A DNA stretch of 23,319 bases from assembly GCA_050184225.1 (NCBI GenBank), contig JBFXAN010000096.1, positions 1-23,319 of the forward strand, in the 5' to 3' direction. Below are positions 1-7,248 of this stretch, one piece after another (within the stretch, counting starts at the first letter, position 1; each line of letters opens with the position of its first letter). A program made the position numbers and the translations under genes. The notes beneath the pieces are model-generated. The model saw only the letters and a program-made list of their open reading frames with translations. It searched no databases and was not told the DNA's origin. Source of the stretch: JBFXAN01 sp050184225 (GTDB lineage: Bacteria; Chloroflexota; Dehalococcoidia; CAUJGQ01).

Positions 1-3
1 CCA

Positions 4-2280
4 ATGTTCGCTGCACTCGCCCGCTTCTCGTATCGGCACCGCTGGCCGGTGCTGATCGCCTTCCTGCTCCTCTTCCCGCTGGCCGGTGTCTACGGCGGCG
101 GCGCCTTCTCCGCGCTCAAGCCGGGCGGCTTCGATGACCCCGGCGCCGAGTCGTTCAAGGCCACCGAGCTCCTCCGCAACGAACTGGATACCGGCAGCGC
201 CGACCTGATCGCCCTGTACACCGTCGACGGCCACGCCGACGATCCGGCGACAAGGTCGGCGATTACCGGTGCGCTCGACCATGCTGCTCAAGACCCGGCG
301 GTCGAGCGCGTCACCAGCTACTACAGCACCGGCTCGGCGCAGTTCCTCTCCGAAGACGGCAGCCACACCTTCGCCGTGATCAGCCTCGACGGCGACGATG
401 CCGCGCAGGAGGAGGCGGCCGAACGCATCGAACCGCTGCTCCGCGTCGAGGGCGCGAGCGTCCAGTTCGGCGGCGCCGTCCCCGCCGGTACCGCGATCAA
501 CGCCGCCGTCGAGACGGGCCTCACCCGCGCCGAGATGATCGCCTTCCCGATCACCGCCGTGCTGCTCTTCTTCATCTTCGGCAGCCTCGTCTCCGCCGCC
601 GTGCCGCTCCTGCTCGGCGCCCTCGCCATCCTGCTCTCACTCGCCACGCTGCGGCTGATCGCCGGTCTCACCGACGTCAGCATCTTCGCCGTGAACATCG
701 TCACCGTGATGGGCCTCGGTCTCGCGATCGACTACGCCCTCTTCATCCTCAACCGCTACCGCGAGGAACTACCGCGCCTCGGCGTCGAGGGGGCGCTCGT
801 CCGCGCCGTCAGCACCACCGGGCGGGCCGTCGCCTTCTCCGGGATCACGGTCGCCGCCAGCCTGATCGGCCTCTTCGTCTTCCCGCAGATGTTCCTCCGC
901 TCGATGGCGATCGGCGGCATCGCCGTCGCGACGATCACGATCATCATCAACGTCACTCTCCTGCCCGCCTTGATCGCCGTCCTCGGCCAGCGGATCGACG
1001 CCATCCGCCTGCCCTGGCGCCGGCGCCAAGGAGCGGAACCGGCGGGCCGTGACGGTGGATTCTGGCACCGCGTCGCCTTCGGCGTGATGCGGCGGCCGGT
1101 GCTGGTCGCGGCGGCGGTCGTCGGATTCCTGCTGCTGCTGGGCACGCCGTTCCTCAACGTCCGCGCCTCGACGCCAGACGCCCGCGTGCTCGACGCCGAC
1201 GTGGAAGCACGCCGGGTGAGCAACGTACTGGCGACCGAATTCCTCCCGAACCAGACGACACCGCATGAGATCGCGGTCACCACGCGCGGCGACGCCTTGA
1301 CACCGGAGAACATCGGCGCGCTCTACGACTACACCCAACAGATCGCGGCGCTCCCTGGCATCACGCGGGTGGACAGCATTTTCAGCCTCGTGCCCGGTCA
1401 GTCGCGCGAGGCGTACCAGTCCCTCTACAGCCAGCCGGCAGAGACGCAGGACCCGCGTCTGGCCGCCGGTCTCGCCGCCTACGCCAGCGGACCCTACACC
1501 CGCATCGCCGCGGTCAGCGCCGGCACGTTCGACGCGCCGCAGACGCAGGCGCAGGTCGACGCGATCCGGGCGCTGCCGGCGCCGGCGGGTGCGAGCGTGC
1601 TCGTCGGCGGCAGCGCGGCCGGCCTCACCGACCTGCTGGACAGCATCATCACCCGCGGTCCGCTGATGCTCGGCGTGATCGGTGTGGTGATGTTCGCCGT
1701 CCTCTTCCTCGTCTTCGGTTCGGTGACGCTGCCGCTGAAGGCGATGGTAATGAACCTGCTCTCGCTCACCGCCTCCTTCGGCGCGATGGTCTGGATCTTC
1801 CAGGACGGCCGTTTCGAGGGGTTGCTTCGCTACGACTCGCTGGGAAACGTCAACGCCACACAACCGCTGCTGATGTTCGCCGTCGTCTTCGGCCTGTCGA
1901 TGGACTACGAGGTGCTGCTCCTCTCCCGCGTGCGCGAGGAGTACGTCAAGACCGGCGAAAACACGCTCGCCGTCGCCCGCGGCCTGGAGAAGACGGGACG
2001 GTTGATCACGAGCGCCGCCGCCCTGCTCGTCGTCGTCTTCCTCGCCTTCGCCACGTCGAGCATCGTCTTCATGAAGGAGCTCGGCATCGGCGTCGCCCTC
2101 GCCGTCGCGATCGACGCGACCGTCGTCCGCGCCCTGCTCGTCCCCGCGACGATGAAGCTGATGGGCCGTTGGAACTGGTGGTCGCCCGCACCGCTCACCC
2201 GCCTCTGGCAGCGGATCGGCCTCGGCGACCTCGAAGGCCACGGTAGCCCGCGGATACCGCAGGGCGTAAACGGCGACTGA
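4..2280 (+). CDS. MMPL family (RND superfamily) membrane transporter
   Basis: This 758-residue protein has the two-fold repeated layout of MMPL transporters. One N-terminal membrane helix (about residues 13-33) is followed by an extracytoplasmic domain (about 35-175) and five helices (about 178-340). A cytoplasmic linker with basic residues, a second single helix (about 365-385), a second external domain and a final five-helix block (about 550-735) complete it. The proton-relay Asp-Tyr pairs of the family are visible at D243-Y244 (context GLAIDYALF) and D634-Y635 (context GLSMDYEVL), so it should be an active proton-driven exporter of lipids or hydrophobic compounds. The substrate cannot be read from sequence. 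The N-terminus MFAALARFSYRHRW is typical of the family, so the ATG at base 4 is probably the true start, although its ribosome site lies outside the window. A strong hairpin follows the stop. Confidence 0.93.
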   Translation: MFAALARFSYRHRWPVLIAFLLLFPLAGVYGGGAFSALKPGGFDDPGAESFKATELLRNELDTGSADLIALYTVDGHADDPATRSAITGALDHAAQDPAVERVTSYYSTGSAQFLSEDGSHTFAVISLDGDDAAQEEAAERIEPLLRVEGASVQFGGAVPAGTAINAAVETGLTRAEMIAFPITAVLLFFIFGSLVSAAVPLLLGALAILLSLATLRLIAGLTDVSIFAVNIVTVMGLGLAIDYALFILNRYREELPRLGVEGALVRAVSTTGRAVAFSGITVAASLIGLFVFPQMFLRSMAIGGIAVATITIIINVTLLPALIAVLGQRIDAIRLPWRRRQGAEPAGRDGGFWHRVAFGVMRRPVLVAAAVVGFLLLLGTPFLNVRASTPDARVLDADVEARRVSNVLATEFLPNQTTPHEIAVTTRGDALTPENIGALYDYTQQIAALPGITRVDSIFSLVPGQSREAYQSLYSQPAETQDPRLAAGLAAYASGPYTRIAAVSAGTFDAPQTQAQVDAIRALPAPAGASVLVGGSAAGLTDLLDSIITRGPLMLGVIGVVMFAVLFLVFGSVTLPLKAMVMNLLSLTASFGAMVWIFQDGRFEGLLRYDSLGNVNATQPLLMFAVVFGLSMDYEVLLLSRVREEYVKTGENTLAVARGLEKTGRLITSAAALLVVVFLAFATSSIVFMKELGIGVALAVAIDATVVRALLVPATMKLMGRWNWWSPAPLTRLWQRIGLGDLEGHGSPRIPQGVNGD

Positions 2281-2296
2281 GGCTAGGAAAGGTAAA

Positions 2297-2335
2297 TCGT
2301 GTCAGGGTGTCGTAGTTCGCGACACCCTGACACGA
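2297..2335. terminator. Perfect 16-bp hairpin after the MMPL gene
   Basis: The arms 2297-2312 and 2320-2335 are exact reverse complements around a 7-base loop. It lies 16 bases after the MMPL stop. There is no T-run, so it may be a Rho-type or structural terminator, or an operator for the regulator gene downstream. Confidence 0.6.
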
Positions 2336-2358
2336 CTCGACGTTGTAACTCTTACGCC

Positions 2359-2388
2359 TTGACATTGTCAATTTCGGGCACGTACTGT
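2359..2388 (+). promoter_or_regulatory. Putative promoter with overlapping palindromic operator
   Basis: TTGACA at 2359-2364 is a consensus -35 box. An 18-base spacer separates it from TACTGT at 2383-2388, a weak -10. The -35 box is the left half of a perfect palindrome, TTGACATTGTCAA (2359-2371), with 6-bp arms and a 1-base centre. It sits about 55 bases ahead of the Xre-type regulator gene, as expected for an autorepressor operator. The promoter and operator roles are inferred. Confidence 0.5.
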
Positions 2389-2444
2389 GAGTCTCCATGG
2401 CGGACGGTGTGTCCCGAACCGCCACATGACATCAGAGGTGGGGC

Positions 2445-3662
2445 ATGCGGTCGATAGATCCGAGCCTGCCGGACCTGCGCATCATGGGACGCCGCCTGCA
2501 AGAAGCGCGTAAGGCTCGCGGGCTGACGCAACAAGAGGCCGCCGCCCGACTGAATCTGGCGCGGACCACCCTCGTCGCAATCGAGAAGGGTGAGCGACGA
2601 GTTCAACCTGATGAACTCATACAGTTCTCAGATATCTATGACCGGTCGGTGAGCGAACTCCTTCGGCACACGAAGCCTGTCGAGGGATTTGCAGCCCACT
2701 TCCGTCAGGCTCCGACCTCATCGAATGTCAGTCAGTCCGAGATTGAAGCAGCATCGTCGGAACTCCAGCGGCTCTGCGAGGACTACCTGGAGCTGGAACA
2801 AATTCGAAATGCACCGATGTCGCGGAAGTACCCAACGGAGTACCAGATCGGTGCAGCGGACGCAGATGCAGAGGACGTTGCTGTCGTTGAGCGAAATCGC
2901 CTCGGACTCGGTGATGGACCGCTCTTGAATCTGCGAGAGATCCTCGAGCTCGATGTCGGTATCCGCATCTTCACGATGGACCTTCCATCGCGCGTTGCGG
3001 CCATGTTCGCACACTCCGACCAGTTGGGGGCTTGCATCGCCGTAAACCGTAAGCATCCCGAGGAGCGCCGACGTATGTCGCTCGCGCATGACTATGGTCA
3101 CTTCTTGACGAGTCGATATCAGCCGGTTCTCGACCTGGTCGGCGGCTATCAGCGGCTGCCGGAATCCGAGCGGTTCGCGGAGACGTTCGCCCGAGCATTC
3201 CTCATGCCCGCTACCGGACTGAGCCGTCGGTTGAATGACCTTCGACGGAGTCAAGATGGAACAGTCACTCCTGCCGATCTCTGCCGGCTTGCTCATGTCT
3301 ACTGTGTGTCGGTCGAAGCGATGACATTGAGACTTGAGGAGCTACGACTTCTGAAGACCGGTACGTGGGATCGGCTGCGACTATCAGGCTTCCGTGTACG
3401 CGAAGCACAGCAACTTCTCGATCTCACACCACATCCATCATCGGATGAGATGCTGCCCCTGCGCTATCGATATCTCGCCGCTGCTGCCTACGAGGATGGA
3501 GCGTTGAGTGAGGGCCAGTTGGCACGCTTCCTGCGGGTTGATCGTCTCGAGGCGAGACGCATCGTTGACGAACTGTCGATGTACCAAGACATCTCAGACG
3601 AAGGCGTCGTGCACACGCAAACGCTCAATCTCGGTGCCCCACTCTCACAACGAACGGAATAG
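2445..3662 (+). CDS. Xre-HTH / ImmA-IrrE-like metallopeptidase regulator
   Basis: This 405-residue protein carries an Xre-type helix-turn-helix at about residues 15-70 (LQEARKARGLTQQEAAARL, then a TTLVAIEKGER recognition helix). A COG2856/DUF955 (ImmA/IrrE) domain lies at about 170-300. The zinc motif reads H215-D-Y-G-H219, so the usual catalytic Glu of HExxH is Asp. A candidate third ligand lies in ERFAETFARAFLMP (E242 or E246), the family's conserved helix. Such fusions act as DNA-binding repressors, sometimes cleaving a partner under stress. SD GAGGTG at 2435-2440 sits 4 bases before the ATG. The gene is followed 6 bases later by a PIN-domain gene and probably controls it. Base composition looks lower in GC than the flanks, which suggests transfer. 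Confidence 0.88.
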   Translation: MRSIDPSLPDLRIMGRRLQEARKARGLTQQEAAARLNLARTTLVAIEKGERRVQPDELIQFSDIYDRSVSELLRHTKPVEGFAAHFRQAPTSSNVSQSEIEAASSELQRLCEDYLELEQIRNAPMSRKYPTEYQIGAADADAEDVAVVERNRLGLGDGPLLNLREILELDVGIRIFTMDLPSRVAAMFAHSDQLGACIAVNRKHPEERRRMSLAHDYGHFLTSRYQPVLDLVGGYQRLPESERFAETFARAFLMPATGLSRRLNDLRRSQDGTVTPADLCRLAHVYCVSVEAMTLRLEELRLLKTGTWDRLRLSGFRVREAQQLLDLTPHPSSDEMLPLRYRYLAAAAYEDGALSEGQLARFLRVDRLEARRIVDELSMYQDISDEGVVHTQTLNLGAPLSQRTE

Positions 3663-3668
3663 CGATCG

Positions 3669-4241
3669 ATGCAACGTCGCAGAGCCGACGAAACGGCGCT
3701 GCTCGATGCCTGCTCGCTCATCAACCTGTGCGCGTCGGGCCAGGTCCTTCGAATCCTCGGCGAGATGCCGATGGACTTTGGTGTCGCCGAGGGGGTGACA
3801 CGCGAAGCCCTGTTTGTATTGCCACACGTAGGTGGCAACGAACCCGGCCCACCTGAACCCATTGATCTGCCCAGCTTGGTTGTTCGTGGACTCATCGCGA
3901 TGCATTCCATCGACACGGCTGAGGAAGCAACAACCTACGTCGCATTTGCAGCCGAGCTCGATGACGGAGAGGCGATGACATGTGCGATTGCATTCCATCG
4001 TACGTTTACCGTGGTAACCGATGATCGCAAGGCCATCCGGGTCCTTCACTGGCTCGCACCTCAGGTCACAGTAGTGAGCACCCTGGATATCGTACGGCTT
4101 TGGTCGGCGCGCGCCGGCGTGGACTCGACCGAGCTTCGAAGGATGCTCACCGATATACGGGACCGGGCGCGTTTCGTGCCACGCCTTGATAATCCGAATC
4201 GACCGTGGTGGGACTCGATCATGGCGCCGCCAAACACATAA
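3669..4241 (+). CDS. PIN-domain protein, likely ribonuclease toxin
   Basis: This 190-residue protein shows the spaced acidic motifs of PIN nucleases. D13 lies in the first strand (LLDACSLINL), D98/D99-G-E101 in LDDGEAMTCAIA, and D118/D119 in VVTDDRKAIRV, followed by the helix to strand VTVVSTLDIVRLW. These residues bind Mg2+/Mn2+ in PIN RNases such as VapC. The protein is longer than a typical VapC (about 130 residues), with an insert at about 40-80 and a 40-residue C-terminal tail. The ATG is 6 bases after the stop of the HTH/ImmA-IrrE gene, so the two are almost certainly co-transcribed and possibly coupled. Toxin function is inferred from domain and neighbour, and the target RNA is unknown. 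Confidence 0.8.
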   Translation: MQRRRADETALLDACSLINLCASGQVLRILGEMPMDFGVAEGVTREALFVLPHVGGNEPGPPEPIDLPSLVVRGLIAMHSIDTAEEATTYVAFAAELDDGEAMTCAIAFHRTFTVVTDDRKAIRVLHWLAPQVTVVSTLDIVRLWSARAGVDSTELRRMLTDIRDRARFVPRLDNPNRPWWDSIMAPPNT

Positions 4242-4338
4242 CACCGCTCCGGCGAGGATCGCTCCCTACTCTGATCGTGACACACCCGATACGCTGATAG
4301 GTGCCGTCAGATCTGTCCCGGCAAAGGAGCGGCCCACC

Positions 4339-5418
4339 GTGACCCAGCAAGAGTATCAGCACTACACGCAGCGTCCGATTTCACAGGTTCGGTTCGACGG
4401 CACGACCAGCGTCCGCGAGTACATCGAGGCGATCGCCGGCAGTTCCTATCAGAGCCGGGAGCTGGGACGGGCATTGTATGTCTTCGACCGGATGCTCGCG
4501 GAGGAGAAGTGCACGATCTTCCTCGCGCTGGCGGGGGCGATGATCCCGGCGGGAATGCGCTCGATGATTGTCGACCTGATCGAGAACCGGCTGATCGACG
4601 GCATCATCTCCACCGGCGCCAACATCATCCACGACATCGTCGAGACGATCGGTCAGCCGCATTTCCGCATCGACCCGACGCGCGTCTCCGACGCCAAGCT
4701 GGGCGAGCTGCGCCTCAATCGCATCTACGACACGGTCATGCCCGAGGACGGATTCATCACGGCGGAGCACCTGTTGCTCGACCTGTTCGGCGAGTGCAAG
4801 CAGGGCCATCCCTACACGACGCGCGAATTCCTCCACGAGATCGGCGGCCTGCTGGTCGAGCGCAGCCTCGCCAAGGAGCCGGGCATGGTCACGACGATGG
4901 CCAGGGAGAAGCTGCCCTTCTTCTGTCCGGCGCTGGCGGACTCGGAACTCGGCATCGACCTGCTCTACGGACGCTGGCAGCGTGGCCAGAACGTGGTGAT
5001 CGACACGGTCGCCGACGTCGGCGAAAGCGCAGAGGTCGTCTGGCAGACGCACCTTGCCGGCGGTCAGGTCGCCGTGATCACCGTCGGCGGCGGCACACCC
5101 CGCAACTTCATCCAGCAGACCGCGCCCGCGCTCGACTGCGCCGGACGCCCCTACCCCGGCCACAAGTACGCGCTCGGCATCACCACCGACGTGCCCTTCT
5201 GGGGCGGTATGTCCGGCTCGACCTTCGAGGAAGCAGAGTCCTGGCGGAAGTACAACAACCCGGAGCACGCGACGGTCCGCGCCGACGCGACGATCGTGTT
5301 GCCGATGCTCTACGCCGCCCAGAAAGAGCGCATCGCCGCCGGCTTCCGCCGCCCGACCGTGCCACGCTTCACCTTCGAAGGCGGTGGCGCGGTCGCGGTT
5401 TCGTTCGAGAAGCCGTAG
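4339..5418 (+). CDS. Deoxyhypusine synthase-like protein (catalytic Lys replaced by Arg)
   Basis: This 359-residue protein matches the deoxyhypusine/homospermidine synthase family over its length. It has an NAD-site segment IISTGANIIHDIVE, a GGGTPRNF glycine-rich segment and the WGGMSGSTFEEAESWRK motif near the C-terminus. In eukaryotic DHS the segment reads GGGVVKHH, where the Lys (K329 in human) forms the covalent imine with the 4-aminobutyl group. Here that position is Arg255 (codon at 5101-5103). Bacteria lack eIF5A, so a polyamine reaction such as homospermidine formation is the usual proposal. Whether this variant is active is open. I chose GTG at 4339 because AAAGGAG (4323-4329) lies 9 bases upstream; a longer frame from 4186 overlaps the PIN gene and has no such site. 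It appears to be a single-gene unit. Confidence 0.85.
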   Translation: MTQQEYQHYTQRPISQVRFDGTTSVREYIEAIAGSSYQSRELGRALYVFDRMLAEEKCTIFLALAGAMIPAGMRSMIVDLIENRLIDGIISTGANIIHDIVETIGQPHFRIDPTRVSDAKLGELRLNRIYDTVMPEDGFITAEHLLLDLFGECKQGHPYTTREFLHEIGGLLVERSLAKEPGMVTTMAREKLPFFCPALADSELGIDLLYGRWQRGQNVVIDTVADVGESAEVVWQTHLAGGQVAVITVGGGTPRNFIQQTAPALDCAGRPYPGHKYALGITTDVPFWGGMSGSTFEEAESWRKYNNPEHATVRADATIVLPMLYAAQKERIAAGFRRPTVPRFTFEGGGAVAVSFEKP

Positions 5419-5462
5419 CGCCGGGTTCGTTATCGGTGAGGGCAAACTCGGACGATCGAGCA

Positions 5463-5545
5463 CCCCTGTCATCCTGAGCGCCAGCGAAGGATCTCGGCGG
5501 TGACTTGCGTCCGAGATCCTTCGCTGGCGCTCAGGATGACAGGGG
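5463..5545. repeat. Palindromic intergenic repeat, copy 1 (perfect 35-bp arms)
   Basis: Arms 5463-5497 and 5511-5545 are exact reverse complements around a 13-base loop. The core is TGTCATCCTGAGCG followed by AGCGAAGGATCTC. It lies between the convergent genes ending at 5418 and 5576, so it could terminate both transcripts. Related copies are at 18565-18639 and 20951-21034. Confidence 0.9.
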
Positions 5546-5575
5546 CGGTTGTTCCAGGTTGTCCGATCCTCGTCG

Positions 5576-6364
5576 CTACACGTCTGGTGAATTCTGCTCC
5601 GGCTCCGGCTCCGATTCGTCGGCGGGGCCGAGCGGGATCACCTGTTCCTCCGGCGGAGGCTGCTGCTCCGGGTCGCCGGGGCGTGGTGTCGCCTCCTCAA
5701 CTGGTTCCTGGTTGGGACGCTCCGGCTGCGGTGGCGGTGCGGCCTCGCTGGTTTCGGCCTCGCTGCGGCTGACGAGCTTGGGCGATTGGACGGCGCGGAT
5801 CAGGACGGAGCGGACGCGCTCGCGTGAGGTCGGGAGCGTCGCCTCCAGTCGCTTCTCGCCTTCGATGCGAATGCGGCCTTTGCCGTCCGGACCCATGTGC
5901 ATCCAGACCTCGACGCGGTACTCCGTATCCTCATCCGAGCGTGTCATCGCCGGTCGCGGGTCGGCGGCGGCCGACCAGATCAGCGCCGTGTAGCGTTCGA
6001 GGTCGTGGCCGATCCGGAGCGACTGGGCCATGCCGGCGCCGCCGAGGATGCGCTCGTTGATCAGGGCCAGGTCATCCTCGATGCCGAGCGCCCGGTACTG
6101 TTCGCCGATGCCGGCCAGCGTTACGCGCAGGGCGAGCAACTGGGTATCGATCACGTCGATCCGCTCCGCCCACACGGCATGCTCCCCGCGAAGTTGCTCG
6201 CAATAGGCGTCGAGGTCGTTCCAGCCAGAGGGCGGCCTCGGCGAATGGGCAGCTTCCGCTCGTTGCTCCTCAGGCTGTTCTGCCGTGGCATCACCGGTCT
6301 GTTCGGTCGCCTGCTCCTCTTCCGGAGGACGCTCCGCCTCGACCGGATCCTGCTGATCGGTCAT
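5576..6364 (-). CDS. Acidic low-complexity protein of unknown function
   Basis: I do not recognise this 262-residue protein. The first ~45 residues are rich in Glu, Gln, Pro and Ala, and the last ~60 are again Pro/Glu/Gln-rich, so both ends look disordered. Between them lies an ordered-looking core of about 150 residues. It starts with a helical stretch (WNDLDAYCEQLRGEHAVWAERIDVID in part) and ends with beta-like segments containing YRVEVWMHMGPDGKGRIRIEGE. There is no signal peptide or membrane segment. The start is ATG at 6364, with GGAGGAG 7 bases upstream; an in-frame ATG seven codons earlier overlaps that site. It follows the crotonase-fold gene on the same strand after 111 bases that hold a repeat-like sequence, so it may or may not share the operon. 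Confidence 0.75.
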   Translation of the reverse strand: MTDQQDPVEAERPPEEEQATEQTGDATAEQPEEQRAEAAHSPRPPSGWNDLDAYCEQLRGEHAVWAERIDVIDTQLLALRVTLAGIGEQYRALGIEDDLALINERILGGAGMAQSLRIGHDLERYTALIWSAAADPRPAMTRSDEDTEYRVEVWMHMGPDGKGRIRIEGEKRLEATLPTSRERVRSVLIRAVQSPKLVSRSEAETSEAAPPPQPERPNQEPVEEATPRPGDPEQQPPPEEQVIPLGPADESEPEPEQNSPDV

Positions 6365-6381
6365 GACTGCACTCCTCCATG

Positions 6382-6456
6382 CCATGAGGGAGTAGGAAAT
6401 CGTGAATCGTGGGTAGTAAACCGTGAACTATGCATGATGTGCGATTGCTCAATCGT
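6382..6456. repeat. Repeat-like intergenic sequence with short palindrome
   Basis: The gap between two minus-strand genes contains near-repeated AATCGTG/AACCGTG units (for example around 6398-6407 and 6419-6427). It also has a palindrome, CGATTG-CT-CAATCG, at 6442-6455. Composition is AT-richer than the surrounding genes. It resembles degenerate interspersed intergenic sequence; no second copy is seen in this window. Confidence 0.35.
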
Positions 6457-6475
6457 GCTACTGGCCATCCCCTCT

Positions 6476-7228
6476 CTACGGCTGGTACTGCGGGCGGCGC
6501 TTTTCGTCGAAGGCGAGCGTGCCCTCGCGGGAATCGCCGGACTGCTCCAGGTCCATCTCGGTGTTGCGGGCCGTGCGCAACGCCTCGGCGACGCCGTGCT
6601 CCATCGCGTTCCAGAGATGGTGCTTGAGCGCCCGGACCGACCGCTGTGAGTGCCCGGCGATCTTCTCGGCCAGCTCGATCGCCCGCGGCAGCAGGTCGTC
6701 GAGGGGCAGCACTTCCTGCACCAGACCCATCCGCAACGCCTCCGCGGCATGGATGCGGCCCGCCGTCAGCGCCATATAGAGCGCGGCGTTGATCGAGGTC
6801 CGCTGTGCGACCTGCAACGCCACCGGCGCGCCACCCCGGCCCCGCGCGGCGAAGGGCAGCACGAACTGTGCGTTGTCCGAGCAGAGGATGATGTCGCAAC
6901 CGAGCGCGAAGGAGACGCCGCCGCCGGCACAGGCGCCGTTCACCGCCGCGATCGTCGGCTTCACGATCTCACGCTGGTTCATGCCGCGTCCCAGTTGCAT
7001 CGGCGTTCCCGTGCGCGCCGCCTCCGCCGCTTCCTTCATATCCAGCCCGGCACAGAAGGCCCGGCCGTTGCCGGTGAGAACCGCGACCAGCGCGTCGTCG
7101 TCGCCGTTGAACTGTTCCCACGCCTCACGGAGCTCGCGCGACAGTTCGGCGTTGATCGCGTTCAGGGCCGTGGGGCGGTCGAGCGTGATCACGCTGACGG
7201 ATTCGAGACGTTCGTAGGTGACGGCCAT
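6476..7228 (-). CDS. Enoyl-CoA hydratase/isomerase (crotonase) family protein
   Basis: This 250-residue protein has the full crotonase fold length. It carries the two oxyanion-hole segments, GRAFCAGLDMKEA (about 56-68) and ACAGGGVSFALGCDI (about 99-113), and the C-terminal GRIHAAEALRMGLVQEV element. The usual catalytic glutamates seem absent. The rat E144 position reads Ser106, and the PE of E164 reads P125-F126. In the ECI2-type alignment (PF..LG..PEG) the Glu position is also non-acidic. It may therefore use another mechanism, such as isomerase, lyase or thioesterase chemistry, or have weak activity. ATG at 7228 is chosen because AAGGAG lies 6 bases upstream; a TTG two codons earlier is less likely. 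It starts 20 bases after the PHP gene and is probably co-transcribed. Confidence 0.9.
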   Translation of the reverse strand: MAVTYERLESVSVITLDRPTALNAINAELSRELREAWEQFNGDDDALVAVLTGNGRAFCAGLDMKEAAEAARTGTPMQLGRGMNQREIVKPTIAAVNGACAGGGVSFALGCDIILCSDNAQFVLPFAARGRGGAPVALQVAQRTSINAALYMALTAGRIHAAEALRMGLVQEVLPLDDLLPRAIELAEKIAGHSQRSVRALKHHLWNAMEHGVAEALRTARNTEMDLEQSGDSREGTLAFDEKRRPQYQP

Positions 7229-7248
7229 CGACAACTCCTTCGCGGGCG

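Noticed and set aside
769..2241. A 490-codon minus-strand open frame opposite the MMPL gene
   Set aside because: The product is Asp/Glu/Arg-rich and motif-free; the plus-strand transporter explains the region.
4381..5472. A 363-codon minus-strand frame opposite the DHS-like gene
   Set aside because: No motifs, composition typical of an antisense shadow, and it runs into the palindromic repeat.
5463..5545. Palindromic repeats considered as terminal inverted repeats of an insertion sequence
   Set aside because: The arms are separated by only a short loop, no transposase frame lies between any pair, and no target duplications were evident.
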